Below are positions 1-9,090 of a stretch of DNA of 63,539 nucleotides, in pieces. Position 1 is the stretch's first letter. Every line of letters starts with the position of its first letter. A program made the translations under genes and the position numbers. The notes below the pieces were generated by a model that worked only from the letters and a program-made list of their open reading frames with translations, was not told the origin of the DNA and did no database searches. Origin of the DNA: an uncultured Clostridium sp. (lineage in GTDB: Bacteria; Bacillota; Clostridia; TANB77; CAG-508); assembly GCA_900555615.1 (NCBI GenBank), contig USMB01000003.1:1-63539 (forward strand), in the 5' to 3' direction.

Positions 1-103
1 TGTATTTTCCTGTATTAAATGCTGCATCAGCAAGTAATAATGATGCTGTTTTTGCACCTTGTCCACCTCTACCATGCCATCTAATTTCTATTAAATTGTT
101 CAT
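1..103 (-). CDS. 2-oxoacid:ferredoxin oxidoreductase, gamma subunit (5' part only)
   Basis: The reading frame starts at 103 and runs off the left edge, so only about 34 residues are visible. They read MNNLIEIRWHGRGGQGAKTA and continue with an LLLADAAF-like helix, the N-terminal signature of the gamma (POR) domain of pyruvate or 2-ketoisovalerate ferredoxin oxidoreductase. These enzymes decarboxylate 2-oxoacids to acyl-CoA and reduce ferredoxin in anaerobes. The start has a perfect AAAGGAGG site 5 bases upstream and a consensus promoter at 162-190. Which 2-oxoacid is used cannot be told from this fragment; the alpha, beta and delta subunit genes would lie outside the window. Confidence 0.85.
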   Translation of the reverse strand, partial: MNNLIEIRWHGRGGQGAKTASLLLADAAFNTGKY

Positions 104-161
104 GTTTTTCCTCCTTTAATTTTTATTTTTTGTATAAAACTCTTTAACTTATCATTTATAA

Positions 162-190
162 AGTATATTCTTATTTTCTACTATTGTCAA
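162..190 (-). promoter_or_regulatory. SigA-type promoter for the oxidoreductase gamma gene
   Basis: On the minus strand TTGACA (185-190) and TATACT (162-167) are separated by exactly 17 bases, about 60 bases upstream of the start at 103. Confidence 0.85.
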
Positions 191-225
191 GTAATTTTTG
201 TGACTGAAGGGTCAATACAATAAAC

Positions 226-251
226 AAAAAAAGACTATTTTGGATAGTCTT
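226..251 (-). terminator. Rho-independent terminator after the GH15 gene
   Basis: An 8-bp stem AAGACTAT/ATAGTCTT with a 5-base loop is followed on the minus strand by a run of Ts. It ends 9 bases from the GH15 stop codon. Confidence 0.85.
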
Positions 252-259
252 TTCTCATT

Positions 260-2164
260 TTACATTTTTGCCATTTTTTCTAATACTATTATAAACATTG
301 CATGTGTCCAACCAAGACCTATTACCCAATTTGGTTTTAATGTATTATTATCTATTTGTTCTCCTAGTAAGCTGTGTTTTCCAGCTGTTTTTAAAACAAA
401 ATCAAAAGTTTCTTTTGCTTTCTTTTTCTCGCCATTTTCTAAATAATATAATGTCATCCATAAATTTGAAATTGGCCAAGGACATCCATTTCTATAGTGG
501 TCATATTCATATCTTTGATATCCACCAGTATATGTTCTAAGAGTCAAATTAATGTTTTCAACTGTATTTAATACTTTTTTCTCTTTGGGTGAGAAAACTC
601 TAAATGGATAAACAGCACCTAATAAGCTAATGTCCATTCTTCTATCTTCTGAATTTCTTACATATGATTTCCTATTTTCATCATATAATTTTTCATCAAT
701 AAGATTTTTTACTTCTACTTGTAATTTTCTTATTTCTTCAATATTTTTATGAATTTTTTCATCTTTTAATCTATTATTTTCAAAATCAGAAACATTTTTT
801 CCTAACACTTTATATATATTTAACATACTTTCAAATGCAGCAAAAATACTAGCTAAAGAATACATATGTATTCCTCTATCATTTTCTTCCCATACATCAT
901 AGCTTACAGAATATTTTCCAGTTTCATCAATTAAATCTCTTACATATCTTTTTAAGAAATCAATTGCTTTTTCACACATATGTAAATTGATTTTCAAAAA
1001 TTCTTCATTTTTTGTATATTCATAGTGTGAATATACTCCATAAACTACACTTGCAGTTTCATCAACTTGATATCCCCAAGATGGTGCTAGCTTTCCATCT
1101 GTATAGAAACGTTGTTCCCACATTCCATTTTTGCTTTGAGTCATTCTGCAAAAAGTACTGTAAAATTTTTCTGTTTCTTTAGTCATTTTTAAAATATCTA
1201 ATGCCTTTGTTATAAAAACTGCATCTCTTGTCCAACAATACGCATATCTTCCACATTGTGTCAAATCCTCATCTACTTCAGGTGCAGCTATTACTCCTCC
1301 AGTTGATGGATTTGTTAATAATGGAAATAGCAAAATTGTCCTTCTATAAATGTCTTGTATCTTTTCTTCATAACTATTAGCAGGTTCTTTTAAATCTAGA
1401 CCATTATGTTCTTTTACATATTTTCTCCAGTAAGATTTAGTTGTAGAATATTCCTTATTAAAATCAATTCTTCTAATTCTTTCTACTTCATCTTCAACAG
1501 CCTGCATAGTTTTCTTGCTTTCATCTATAAAGACACAAATTTCTAATTCTTTTTTCTCTCCAGGATTAATAACTCCTACATTATAGCTAACACTAGAATC
1601 TTTAGACATTCCAATATAATCTTTTCCTCCTATTACTCCTGATTGAATATTATTTGAAGAATCATTTATTTGACTACTTAAAGTATCCATTCCTTTTGCA
1701 AATGTTGCAACAGAAAAATCATGAGCAAATTGAATCATTCCACTATTTATTTTCATTCCACTTACAAAATTATTTTGATCAGATAATAATTCAGAGTGAA
1801 TTAAAAATCTTACATCTAGTGGAATATTACTCTCATTTATAAATGTATATTTTTTTACAAGTATGTCCTCTTTTATTGTTACAAAATCAGTCTGTAATAT
1901 TTTCAAGTTAAAATATGTATTAGTTATTTCTGTATTTAGTATATTGGTATCTGTATCATAATATTGCAAATATGTATTATTTATATCTTCGTGTAAATAA
2001 ATTAAATCTGAATCATTTATTTTTACACCTGTTTTATAATACTTTAAATACTGTCTATTATCCTTATTAGGATATGATAGACGCAACATTTCTCCTTTAT
2101 AGGAGAATGTTGCTAACATTCTTTGGTTTCCTATTATCGCTTCATTTAAGTATTTTTCCATCAT
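260..2164 (-). CDS. Glycoside hydrolase family 15 (glucoamylase-like)
   Basis: A 634-aa protein with the two-part layout of bacterial GH15 enzymes: an N-terminal beta-sandwich (about 1-240) and an (alpha/alpha)6 barrel. The barrel carries CWTRDA (310-315), a YDVWEE segment with likely catalytic acid E426 or E427, and a GEQ segment with likely general base E602 near the C-terminus. The family releases glucose from alpha-1,4-glucans or trehalose-type substrates. No signal peptide is seen, so a cytosolic glycogen- or maltodextrin-degrading role is likely. It lies 13 bases downstream of the beta-CASP nuclease gene and is closed by a strong terminator, so it is the last gene of that operon. The exact substrate (maltodextrin, trehalose, isomaltose) is open. 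Confidence 0.88.
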   Translation of the reverse strand: MMEKYLNEAIIGNQRMLATFSYKGEMLRLSYPNKDNRQYLKYYKTGVKINDSDLIYLHEDINNTYLQYYDTDTNILNTEITNTYFNLKILQTDFVTIKEDILVKKYTFINESNIPLDVRFLIHSELLSDQNNFVSGMKINSGMIQFAHDFSVATFAKGMDTLSSQINDSSNNIQSGVIGGKDYIGMSKDSSVSYNVGVINPGEKKELEICVFIDESKKTMQAVEDEVERIRRIDFNKEYSTTKSYWRKYVKEHNGLDLKEPANSYEEKIQDIYRRTILLFPLLTNPSTGGVIAAPEVDEDLTQCGRYAYCWTRDAVFITKALDILKMTKETEKFYSTFCRMTQSKNGMWEQRFYTDGKLAPSWGYQVDETASVVYGVYSHYEYTKNEEFLKINLHMCEKAIDFLKRYVRDLIDETGKYSVSYDVWEENDRGIHMYSLASIFAAFESMLNIYKVLGKNVSDFENNRLKDEKIHKNIEEIRKLQVEVKNLIDEKLYDENRKSYVRNSEDRRMDISLLGAVYPFRVFSPKEKKVLNTVENINLTLRTYTGGYQRYEYDHYRNGCPWPISNLWMTLYYLENGEKKKAKETFDFVLKTAGKHSLLGEQIDNNTLKPNWVIGLGWTHAMFIIVLEKMAKM

Positions 2165-2177
2165 TTTATCCTTCCTA

Positions 2178-3821
2178 TTATCCCTCTATTACATTTAGAA
2201 TTTGTTTTTCTAAATCTTTAATCTTTTCATTTATTCTAAACATATCTTCATCTCTCAAGTTATCATCTTCTACATCTGATTTCACACTATCTTCCATATC
2301 CTTCATTTCATTTTGTAATTTACTCAATCTGTCTATAATTTCTTGTTTTAAATTCTTAGCTCGTTTAATTTTAATTTTATTAACAATCTTCAATTCATCA
2401 CATAATTCGTAAGTTTCTCCATATTCTGGAATAGAAACTCCAATACCTGTCTCTTCTAATATTTTATCTCTTAAAACTTCTTGTGATTCTTCTTCTCCAT
2501 GAACTAAAAAGATATGTTTTGGTCTTGATATGAATGAATATACAAAATTCATCAACCATTCTTGATCTGCATGCCCAGAATATCCTTCAATATATTCAAT
2601 TCTTGCATTTACTGCAAATTCTTCCCCAAATATTGTTACTTTTTTAGCTCCATTTACAATTGAATATCCTAATGTTCCTGGAGCTTGATATCCTACAAAT
2701 AATATTGTGCTCTTAGGGTTCCATATATTATGTTTTAAGTGATGTTTTATTCTTCCAACATCACACATTCCACTTGCAGATATAATAATTGCTGGCTCTG
2801 GACTTTCATTTAAAGCTTTTGATTCATCTGCTGTTTGTGTAAATTTTAAACCTGGAAATTCTAAAGGATTATCTCCATTTTCCATTTTTTCTTTTATCTC
2901 ATCATCAAATAAATCTGTATTTTGTTTAAATACCTCTGTTGCTGAAATTGCTAATGGACTATCGACATATACAGGAACTTTCATTAATGTTTTATATTTT
3001 CTCATAAATTCTGCATCATCAGTATTTTCTTTTATTTTATTTAATTCATATAATATTTCTTGTGTTCTTCCTACTGCAAAAGATGGAATTACTACAGTTC
3101 CACCATTATCAATAGTTTCTGATACAATATTTAAAAACAATTCTGCTTTTTGATTATTTCTTACATGTAATCTACTTCCATAGGTTGACTCCATTACAAG
3201 AAAGTCTGCACTTTCAATCATTGTTGGAGAACTTAATAATGGAATATCATTATTTCCTATATCTCCTGAAAATACAGTTTTTGTTTTTTTCCCATCCTCT
3301 TTAGTCCAAACTTCTATAGAGCTTGAACCTAACATATGTCCTGCATCATTATATCTAACATAAATATTTTCTGCTACCTGAATAATATCATCATATTTTA
3401 CAGGGACAAATAGTTCTTGACTTTTTATTGCATCTTCAGCAGTATATAGTGGTGGAAAAGTTTGTTGGCCTTTTCTCAATCTTTTTTTATTTTTCCATTC
3501 AGATTCCATTTCTTGTATATGGCCACTATCTGGCAACATAATCGCACACAAATCACAAGTTGCCTTATGTGCATAAATTGGTCCTTTAAAGCCTTCATTA
3601 TATAATTTAGGTATTCTACCTGAATGATCTATGTGGGCATGAGTTAATAACATAAAATCTATTTCTGCTGGATTATAATCAAATTCTTTATAATTTTTCA
3701 TTTCTAATTCAGCATTTCCCTGGTACATTCCACAATCAACCAAAAACTTCTTTCCTGCAGCTTCAACTAAAAAGTTAGAACCTGTTACAATTTTTGTTGC
3801 ACCTAAAAAAGTTATTTTCAT
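2178..3821 (-). CDS. MBL-fold beta-CASP RNA nuclease
   Basis: A 547-aa cytosolic metallo-beta-lactamase protein with the full beta-CASP set: HAHIDH (61-66) for zinc binding, the GHMLGSS segment, GDIG, an ISASGM beta-CASP motif, SGHAD, and a C-terminal VHGEEES. It resembles CPSF73/RNase J-type enzymes that cut or trim RNA. The last 60 residues are charged and probably coiled. The start has a GAAGGAGA site. It sits between an unknown coiled-coil protein and the GH15 enzyme. The family is clear; the RNA target is unknown, and the protein differs from RNase J proper in lacking that family's long C-terminal domain. Confidence 0.85.
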   Translation of the reverse strand: MKITFLGATKIVTGSNFLVEAAGKKFLVDCGMYQGNAELEMKNYKEFDYNPAEIDFMLLTHAHIDHSGRIPKLYNEGFKGPIYAHKATCDLCAIMLPDSGHIQEMESEWKNKKRLRKGQQTFPPLYTAEDAIKSQELFVPVKYDDIIQVAENIYVRYNDAGHMLGSSSIEVWTKEDGKKTKTVFSGDIGNNDIPLLSSPTMIESADFLVMESTYGSRLHVRNNQKAELFLNIVSETIDNGGTVVIPSFAVGRTQEILYELNKIKENTDDAEFMRKYKTLMKVPVYVDSPLAISATEVFKQNTDLFDDEIKEKMENGDNPLEFPGLKFTQTADESKALNESPEPAIIISASGMCDVGRIKHHLKHNIWNPKSTILFVGYQAPGTLGYSIVNGAKKVTIFGEEFAVNARIEYIEGYSGHADQEWLMNFVYSFISRPKHIFLVHGEEESQEVLRDKILEETGIGVSIPEYGETYELCDELKIVNKIKIKRAKNLKQEIIDRLSKLQNEMKDMEDSVKSDVEDDNLRDEDMFRINEKIKDLEKQILNVIEG

Positions 3822-3833
3822 AAGTTATCTCCT

Positions 3834-5339
3834 TCAAATAAATATTTTAATTTTTTTATTTATTTTCATTTTTTCTACTGGTATTATTTCAAATTTTTCT
3901 TCGCTTATATTATCATCAAATATTTGTACAAAATATTTTTCATTTTCTACTATTATTTTATAATACAATTCATTTAATCCTATGATTCTAGTCTCAAATA
4001 AATGTGTTATTATTTCAAATGGCATATTTGAAACAATTTTTTTTTGAATAGCTTTCTTGAATAGTAAAATCTCTGTCTTTTTAGTTTCTTCATTTAATTG
4101 TTCTACATCTTTTAAATTTCTATTTAAATCATATGGCAAAAACATAAAATATCGAAACTGATAGATTAATTTCAGTACCTCATCTGGATTTTCACATGAG
4201 TTTATACTCAAATTAAAACATTGTAACCAAATCTTTATAAATTCCATTAATAATGATTTTCTTTTATCCTCATCAAATAAACTTATCTCTAAAAATTCTT
4301 TTTGCTTTATTAATTTTTCTTTTTCTGCTAAATAATTTTGTGGATTTAAAATGTAATTATCTTCTTCTATTTGTGCTAAAATTTTTTGTTTTTCTGAATT
4401 TAATTGTTGCTTTAACATATTTATGTTAAATATTTTTTCTTGTTTTTGATATTCTAGTTGCAACTTTTCTTTTTGGTTTAAAATTTTTTCAATCTCTTTC
4501 AATTGTTTCGTCAATTGTTTTTTATGCCTTGTAATTCTTTCTACATTTTCTTTTGTATTATCATAATATTTAATGTCTTTTTCTAAATTCATCTTTTTCT
4601 TTTGAATATACTCCGCAAATTCATTACTTTCTTTTATATCATTTATAATAGCTAGTTGTATTAAAAGTTCTTTTAATTTATTAATTCTTTCTTTTCCAAA
4701 CTTGTTACCAAACTCTTCAGACATTACTTCGAAATAATCAATTATTCCATCTTTGTCTTGACACCATTGATCCATAAATTCTTTTCCAAATAAAATTTGA
4801 AAAGCTTGAAAAACAAAATTTGCATCAATATTTTCTATTTCTTGTTTTATTGTAGTCCAAGACCATCCATTAAAATCTCTTAAAACTTCTATTCTATCCA
4901 TATCTTTTCCTAAATTAATAAAATCTGATACAGCAATAGTTGCATCACCATATTTATTGTTTAATATTTTATAATTATTTGATAATTTCTCGATTGCATA
5001 TAAAAGTTTTTCTTCTATAGGATAACTTAAAATTTCATTATCTTTTATATAAAATTTATATTTTTTTAAAATCTTTTGAATTTCATCATCTTCTATTTTT
5101 TGACTAAGCTTTATAACTTTTATGCTTTTACAATTTTTTTTAATATTTAATATTAATTGTTCAACATATTTCTTTTCACTTTCATTTATTACTTTAACTT
5201 TTTTATAATCTTTATATGAAACTTCTATTTTATATAAAATTCCTTGAAGAAGATTTTTTGCTTGTTCATCTATCATTTTTTCTTCAAGAACTTTTTCTAA
5301 TTCTTCATTCTTGTCTTTTTTGATAATCTTCTCTAGCAT
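3834..5339 (-). CDS. Uncharacterised coiled-coil protein
   Basis: I do not recognise this 501-aa protein. It is lysine- and glutamate-rich, has no signal peptide or membrane helix, and contains a long coiled coil in the middle (about 240-345). Before this lies a more globular stretch rich in aromatics (FNGWSWTTIKQEIENID) that may hold a domain. I chose the ATG at 5339, which has GGAGAGG 5 bases upstream, over the TTG one codon earlier. It lies between ftsK and the beta-CASP nuclease gene with short gaps, so it is probably cotranscribed with chromosome-segregation and RNA-processing genes. Confidence 0.75.
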   Translation of the reverse strand: MLEKIIKKDKNEELEKVLEEKMIDEQAKNLLQGILYKIEVSYKDYKKVKVINESEKKYVEQLILNIKKNCKSIKVIKLSQKIEDDEIQKILKKYKFYIKDNEILSYPIEEKLLYAIEKLSNNYKILNNKYGDATIAVSDFINLGKDMDRIEVLRDFNGWSWTTIKQEIENIDANFVFQAFQILFGKEFMDQWCQDKDGIIDYFEVMSEEFGNKFGKERINKLKELLIQLAIINDIKESNEFAEYIQKKKMNLEKDIKYYDNTKENVERITRHKKQLTKQLKEIEKILNQKEKLQLEYQKQEKIFNINMLKQQLNSEKQKILAQIEEDNYILNPQNYLAEKEKLIKQKEFLEISLFDEDKRKSLLMEFIKIWLQCFNLSINSCENPDEVLKLIYQFRYFMFLPYDLNRNLKDVEQLNEETKKTEILLFKKAIQKKIVSNMPFEIITHLFETRIIGLNELYYKIIVENEKYFVQIFDDNISEEKFEIIPVEKMKINKKIKIFI

Positions 5340-5366
5340 CAAATCCTCTCCTTTCTCTTTAGTTAT

Positions 5367-7787
5367 TTAATTTTCTTCTTCATGTGTACTCATATTTAAT
5401 TCCTGTAAACGCTCCAATGTCATTAGAACTTGACGTGGCTTACTGCCCTGATATCCAGAAATTATTCCTCTTTCTTCCATTTGGTCTATAATTCTACCAG
5501 CTCTTGCATATCCAACTTTAAACCTTCTTTGAATAAATGATGTTGATGCTTGTCCTGTTTCAACAACCACATCTATTGCATCTCTTAATAATGGATCAGT
5601 ATCATCCTCTCCTGCTGCAGCCTCATCAGCAAGTTCTTTGTCTGTTTTATTACTATTTTCTATTGAATCTAATATATCATCATTATATGTTGCCACTCCA
5701 TTTGATTTAACAAATGAAACTATTTTTTCTACTTCTTCATCAGATACAAATGCACCTTGTACTCTAACAGGTTTTGGAGCACCTGAAGGATAAAATAGCA
5801 TATCACCTTTTCCTAATAATTTTTCTGCTCCTACTTGGTCTAATATTGTTCTTGAATCTACTTGTGATGATACAGCAAATGCTATTCTTGATGGTATATT
5901 TGCTTTAATTATGCCTGTAATTACATCTACTGATGGACGTTGAGTTGCAATTATTAAATGCATTCCAGCAGCTCTAGCTTTTTGAGCTAATCTACAAATA
6001 GAATCTTCTACTTCTTTTGCAGCTACCATCATTAAATCTGCTAACTCATCTATTATTATAACAATTTGTGGTAATGTTCCTGTTTCTTCTTCTTTTTCTG
6101 CTAATGCATTATATCCTTTTAAGTCTCTAACTCCTTTTTGCGCAAATACATTATATCTGTTATCCATCTCTTGTACAGCCCATGCTAAAGCACCTGCAGC
6201 TTTTTTAGGATCTGTTACAACTGGTATTAATAAATGTGGAATTCCATTATATACAGAAAGTTCTACGACTTTAGGGTCTACCATTACAAATTTTACTTCA
6301 CTTGGTTTTGCTTTATAAATTATACTCGTAATTATTGTGTTTATACATACACTCTTTCCTGAACCTGTTGCTCCTGCAATTAACGCATGTGGCATTTTTG
6401 CAATATCAGCAATTTCCATGTTTCCAGCAACATCTTTTCCTAATGCTACACTTAATTTTGATTTACTATCTTGAAACGCATCACTTTCTACTACATCTCT
6501 AAAATGTACTGTTTCTTTCTCTGTATTTGGTACTTCTATACCAACAGCTTGTTTTCCTGGTATTGGTGCTTCAATTCTTATTGTTTCTGCAGCCAAATTT
6601 AATGCAATATCATCAGCTAAATTTGCTATTTTACTTACACGCACTCCTTCTGCTGGTTTTAACTCATATCTAGTAATTGCTGGTCCTACTGAAACATTTT
6701 CAACTTTTGCTTGTACTCCAAAACTATATAATGTTTTTTGAAGTCTTGTTGCAACATCTGTTAAAGCTTTTGCCCCACCTTTTATTGCTTTTTTAGTTCC
6801 TTTACTCAATAATTCTACTGGTGGATATTCATAATGTTCATCTTCTACTGCAACAGCATGTTCTAGTTGTAAAACTTCTTTTACTTTTTCTTCTTTCTTT
6901 TCTTCTTCTTTTTTAAATAAATTTCCTTCTATATAATCTGGTTCCATTTTTTGTTTATTTTCAATTCCTAATGGAACAATATCATTTTTAGCATGTTTGA
7001 ATTTTTTTCTTCCAGATGCATCTTCTTCAATAGTTCTTCCATTCAAATTAATTTTAATTTGTTCTGGAACAACTTCATTATTTTTATCATCCTCAACTTC
7101 TAAATATGCTTTACGATTTTCTTTTATTGTTTTTGCTCTTTTTCCCTCTTTTCTTATCTCAGCTCTTGCCAATTCTTCTTTGTCATCTAGCTCTTCTCTA
7201 GCAACAATTCTAGATTCTCTTTTTTCTTTGCTCTTTTCTACTCCAGCTTCAATCCAATTACTTATTATTTTTGAAATATCTATTCCAAATGTTATTGAAA
7301 ACATTATTAATGCTAAACCTATGCTTAATATTATAGTTCCTACTTTTCCCAAAAGTTTAAAAAGTGGTACAGCTGCAATCGTTCCTAATGCTCCTCCTCC
7401 AATATTATTTGCTCCAAGAGCATATGCATCTTTAACTATATCTGATATGTTTTGTTCAATATTTATTTGCCCATTACAAATTTGATATACGCTAAGAATA
7501 ACTGCTATAAATATAAGTAATAAACTATACTGAAAAATTCTTGATGATATATATCCATCATCATTTTTGCAGGCCATTTTTATTGCAACTGCAAAAGATC
7601 CTATTGGTAATACATATTTTATAATTCCAAACATTCCTCCGAAAAAATCACTTAGCATAATCCCTATATAACCAGATTCAGTATATATCAAAACTGTCAA
7701 TAAAATACTAAATATTATTGTAATAACTACTCCAAAATCTGTTGAAACCTTTTTAGATTTTCTTCCTTTAGACTTTCTCTTTGTCAT
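5367..7787 (-). CDS. ftsK: DNA translocase FtsK/SpoIIIE
   Basis: An 806-aa septal DNA pump. Residues 1-170 hold about four membrane helices that anchor it at the division septum. A charged linker follows (about 180-320), then the RecA-like motor with Walker A GATGSGKS (472-479), Walker B IVIIIDELADLMM, and a C-terminal winged-helix gamma domain (about 735-800) that in relatives reads orienting sequences on DNA. The protein moves chromosomal DNA through the closing septum, or into the forespore in sporulating cells. With SpoIIID encoded elsewhere in the window, either vegetative (FtsK/SftA) or sporulation (SpoIIIE) use is possible, and the sequence alone does not decide. Confidence 0.95.
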   Translation of the reverse strand: MTKRKSKGRKSKKVSTDFGVVITIIFSILLTVLIYTESGYIGIMLSDFFGGMFGIIKYVLPIGSFAVAIKMACKNDDGYISSRIFQYSLLLIFIAVILSVYQICNGQINIEQNISDIVKDAYALGANNIGGGALGTIAAVPLFKLLGKVGTIILSIGLALIMFSITFGIDISKIISNWIEAGVEKSKEKRESRIVAREELDDKEELARAEIRKEGKRAKTIKENRKAYLEVEDDKNNEVVPEQIKINLNGRTIEEDASGRKKFKHAKNDIVPLGIENKQKMEPDYIEGNLFKKEEEKKEEKVKEVLQLEHAVAVEDEHYEYPPVELLSKGTKKAIKGGAKALTDVATRLQKTLYSFGVQAKVENVSVGPAITRYELKPAEGVRVSKIANLADDIALNLAAETIRIEAPIPGKQAVGIEVPNTEKETVHFRDVVESDAFQDSKSKLSVALGKDVAGNMEIADIAKMPHALIAGATGSGKSVCINTIITSIIYKAKPSEVKFVMVDPKVVELSVYNGIPHLLIPVVTDPKKAAGALAWAVQEMDNRYNVFAQKGVRDLKGYNALAEKEEETGTLPQIVIIIDELADLMMVAAKEVEDSICRLAQKARAAGMHLIIATQRPSVDVITGIIKANIPSRIAFAVSSQVDSRTILDQVGAEKLLGKGDMLFYPSGAPKPVRVQGAFVSDEEVEKIVSFVKSNGVATYNDDILDSIENSNKTDKELADEAAAGEDDTDPLLRDAIDVVVETGQASTSFIQRRFKVGYARAGRIIDQMEERGIISGYQGSKPRQVLMTLERLQELNMSTHEEEN

Positions 7788-7807
7788 TCCATTACTTCCT
7801 TTCGTTT

Positions 7808-7842
7808 AAAAGGGACACTCCTTTTTTTGAAAGGGGTGCCCC
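7808..7842 (-). terminator. GC-rich intergenic hairpin, possible terminator or REP-like element
   Basis: The arms GGGACACTCC (7812-7821) and GGGGTGCCCC (7833-7842) pair with one A-C mismatch around an A/T-rich loop, followed on the minus strand by TTTT. It stands out in such AT-rich DNA. It lies between the ATPase-like gene and ftsK, so it may attenuate rather than fully stop transcription. Confidence 0.55.
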
Positions 7843-7848
7843 CAATTT

Positions 7849-8352
7849 TTATTGAAGTTCCTTTTTACTATTTTGTATTGTTTTTATAGTATCTTCAAGT
7901 GAAATTTCCATTAAATTAACAGCTTCTCCTAGATTTTTCTCTAGCTTAGCTAATGTGTCTGTTAAAACTTTTTCAGTTGAATCTAACAAGTTATTTGCAT
8001 ATTCCTTAGTTCCTTGTGAAATTTCTCTTGACATTTCATTTGCAGTTTCAATTATTTCAGCCTTTTGTTCATAAGCTTTTCTTGTTATTTCATGTTCATC
8101 AATCATTGAAATAATTCTATTCTCAGCTTCTTTTACTATTCCATCAGCTTCTTTTTGAGCTTCCACTAATATTCTTTGTCTTTCTTCTTTTACCCATTTA
8201 GCTTGTTTTAACTCATCAGGTAATTTAATTCTAATTTCTTTAATTAATTCAAGCATTTCTTCCTTATCTACTACACCCTTATTTGTAAAAGGTAGATTTT
8301 TGCTATTTTCTAATATGTCTTCTAATGTTTCTAATAATGTAAAAATTTCCAT
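7849..8352 (-). CDS. Coiled-coil protein of the clostridial ATPase-like/DivIVA-like type
   Basis: A 167-aa soluble protein made almost wholly of amphipathic helix, with QKEADGIVKEAE repeats resembling the ATP synthase b-subunit and DivIVA coiled coils. Its N-terminus (MEIFTLLETLEDILENSK) and the segment LPDELKQAKWVKEERQ match a family often found directly after rsmD (and coaD) in Clostridia and annotated only as ATPase, although it has no Walker motif. Here it follows rsmD with no coaD between. Function is unknown; a scaffolding or division-related role is only a guess. Confidence 0.75.
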   Translation of the reverse strand: MEIFTLLETLEDILENSKNLPFTNKGVVDKEEMLELIKEIRIKLPDELKQAKWVKEERQRILVEAQKEADGIVKEAENRIISMIDEHEITRKAYEQKAEIIETANEMSREISQGTKEYANNLLDSTEKVLTDTLAKLEKNLGEAVNLMEISLEDTIKTIQNSKKELQ

Positions 8353-8379
8353 TGTTTACCCCTTTCTAGGTTTTAAATT

Positions 8380-8934
8380 CTAAACTTCAAGAAATATTAT
8401 TGTTGCTCTTCCGTATTTTCTTTTGTCAACAATCTTAATTTTTATATTTTCTATTTCTTTTAGTATTCTTATTTCGTCATCAGTTTCAATGATGATTGTA
8501 TTTTCTTTTTGTGTCATACCATATTCAACAATTTTTTTCAATGCTTCCGAAATATAACTTGTTTCATATGGTGGATCTATATAAATTATATCAAATTTCT
8601 GATTTTTTACTTTTTCTAAACATGTATTGAAATCTGCATTTACTGTTTGAACTTTTTTATCCATATGTGTTTTTTCTATATTTCTTTTTATAACTGCCAT
8701 GGCATCTTTAGAATTATCACATAAAACTACTTTTTGTGCACCTCTACTTAAAAATTCCAACCCTATTGCACCACTTCCTGCAAACAAATCTAAAACAATT
8801 GCATCTTCTATTTTATTTTGTATAATATTAAAAACAGATTCTTTTACTCTATCTAGTGTTGGTCTTGTATTAGTTCCATTTAATGTAAATAATTTTGTTC
8901 CTCTTGCACTTCCACTTATTATTCTCATTGCCAT
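8380..8934 (-). CDS. rsmD: 16S rRNA (guanine(966)-N2)-methyltransferase RsmD
   Basis: A 184-aa SAM-dependent methyltransferase with the RsmD start RIISGSARG, the SAM-binding loop DLFAGSGAIG (49-58), and the catalytic DPPY motif (120-123) of N2-guanine methyltransferases. It methylates G966 of 16S rRNA during 30S assembly. Length is normal for the family. The start has AAAGG 6 bases upstream and a SigA promoter at 8961-8988, so rsmD opens a transcription unit that probably continues through the ATPase-like gene into ftsK. Confidence 0.95.
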   Translation of the reverse strand: MAMRIISGSARGTKLFTLNGTNTRPTLDRVKESVFNIIQNKIEDAIVLDLFAGSGAIGLEFLSRGAQKVVLCDNSKDAMAVIKRNIEKTHMDKKVQTVNADFNTCLEKVKNQKFDIIYIDPPYETSYISEALKKIVEYGMTQKENTIIIETDDEIRILKEIENIKIKIVDKRKYGRATIIFLEV

Positions 8935-8960
8935 TTTCAGCCTTTCATATTTATACTACT

Positions 8961-8988
8961 ATTTTATTCTTTTTTTCTATATTGTCAA
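8961..8988 (-). promoter_or_regulatory. SigA-type promoter for rsmD
   Basis: TTGACA (8983-8988) and TAAAAT (8961-8966), spacing 16, on the minus strand. A conserved two-part element (9002-9033) lies just upstream of the -35. Confidence 0.8.
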
Positions 8989-9001
8989 GTATTTTAATTA
9001 A

Positions 9002-9033
9002 ATTGTAATATAGTTTTAATATTTTTGTAACAT
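9002..9033 (-). promoter_or_regulatory. Two-part upstream element shared with the sepF promoter
   Basis: On the minus strand the block ATGTTACAAAAATATTAAA (9015-9033), 5 bases, then ATTACAAT (9002-9009), then 13 bases to the -35 of rsmD. The sepF promoter carries the same blocks with the same 5-base gap (10186-10217). This suggests a regulator site or a conserved UP element. Confidence 0.55.
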
Positions 9034-9054
9034 TGTAATACTCTTATAACACAG

Positions 9055-9083
9055 AAAAAGAGGCTTTTAAAATAAAGTCTCTT
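9055..9083 (-). terminator. Terminator after divIVA
   Basis: A 10-bp stem with one mismatch, AAGAGACTTT/AAAGCCTCTT on the minus strand, is followed by TTT. It starts 8 bases after the divIVA stop codon and separates sepF-divIVA from rsmD. Confidence 0.65.
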
Positions 9084-9090
9084 CTTTCGT

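Noticed and set aside
6997..7485. Long open frame (162 codons) on the plus strand opposite ftsK
   Set aside because: It lies fully antisense to a certain gene, has no ribosome site, and its hydrophobic, Ser-rich composition is what the complement of Lys/Glu-rich coding gives.
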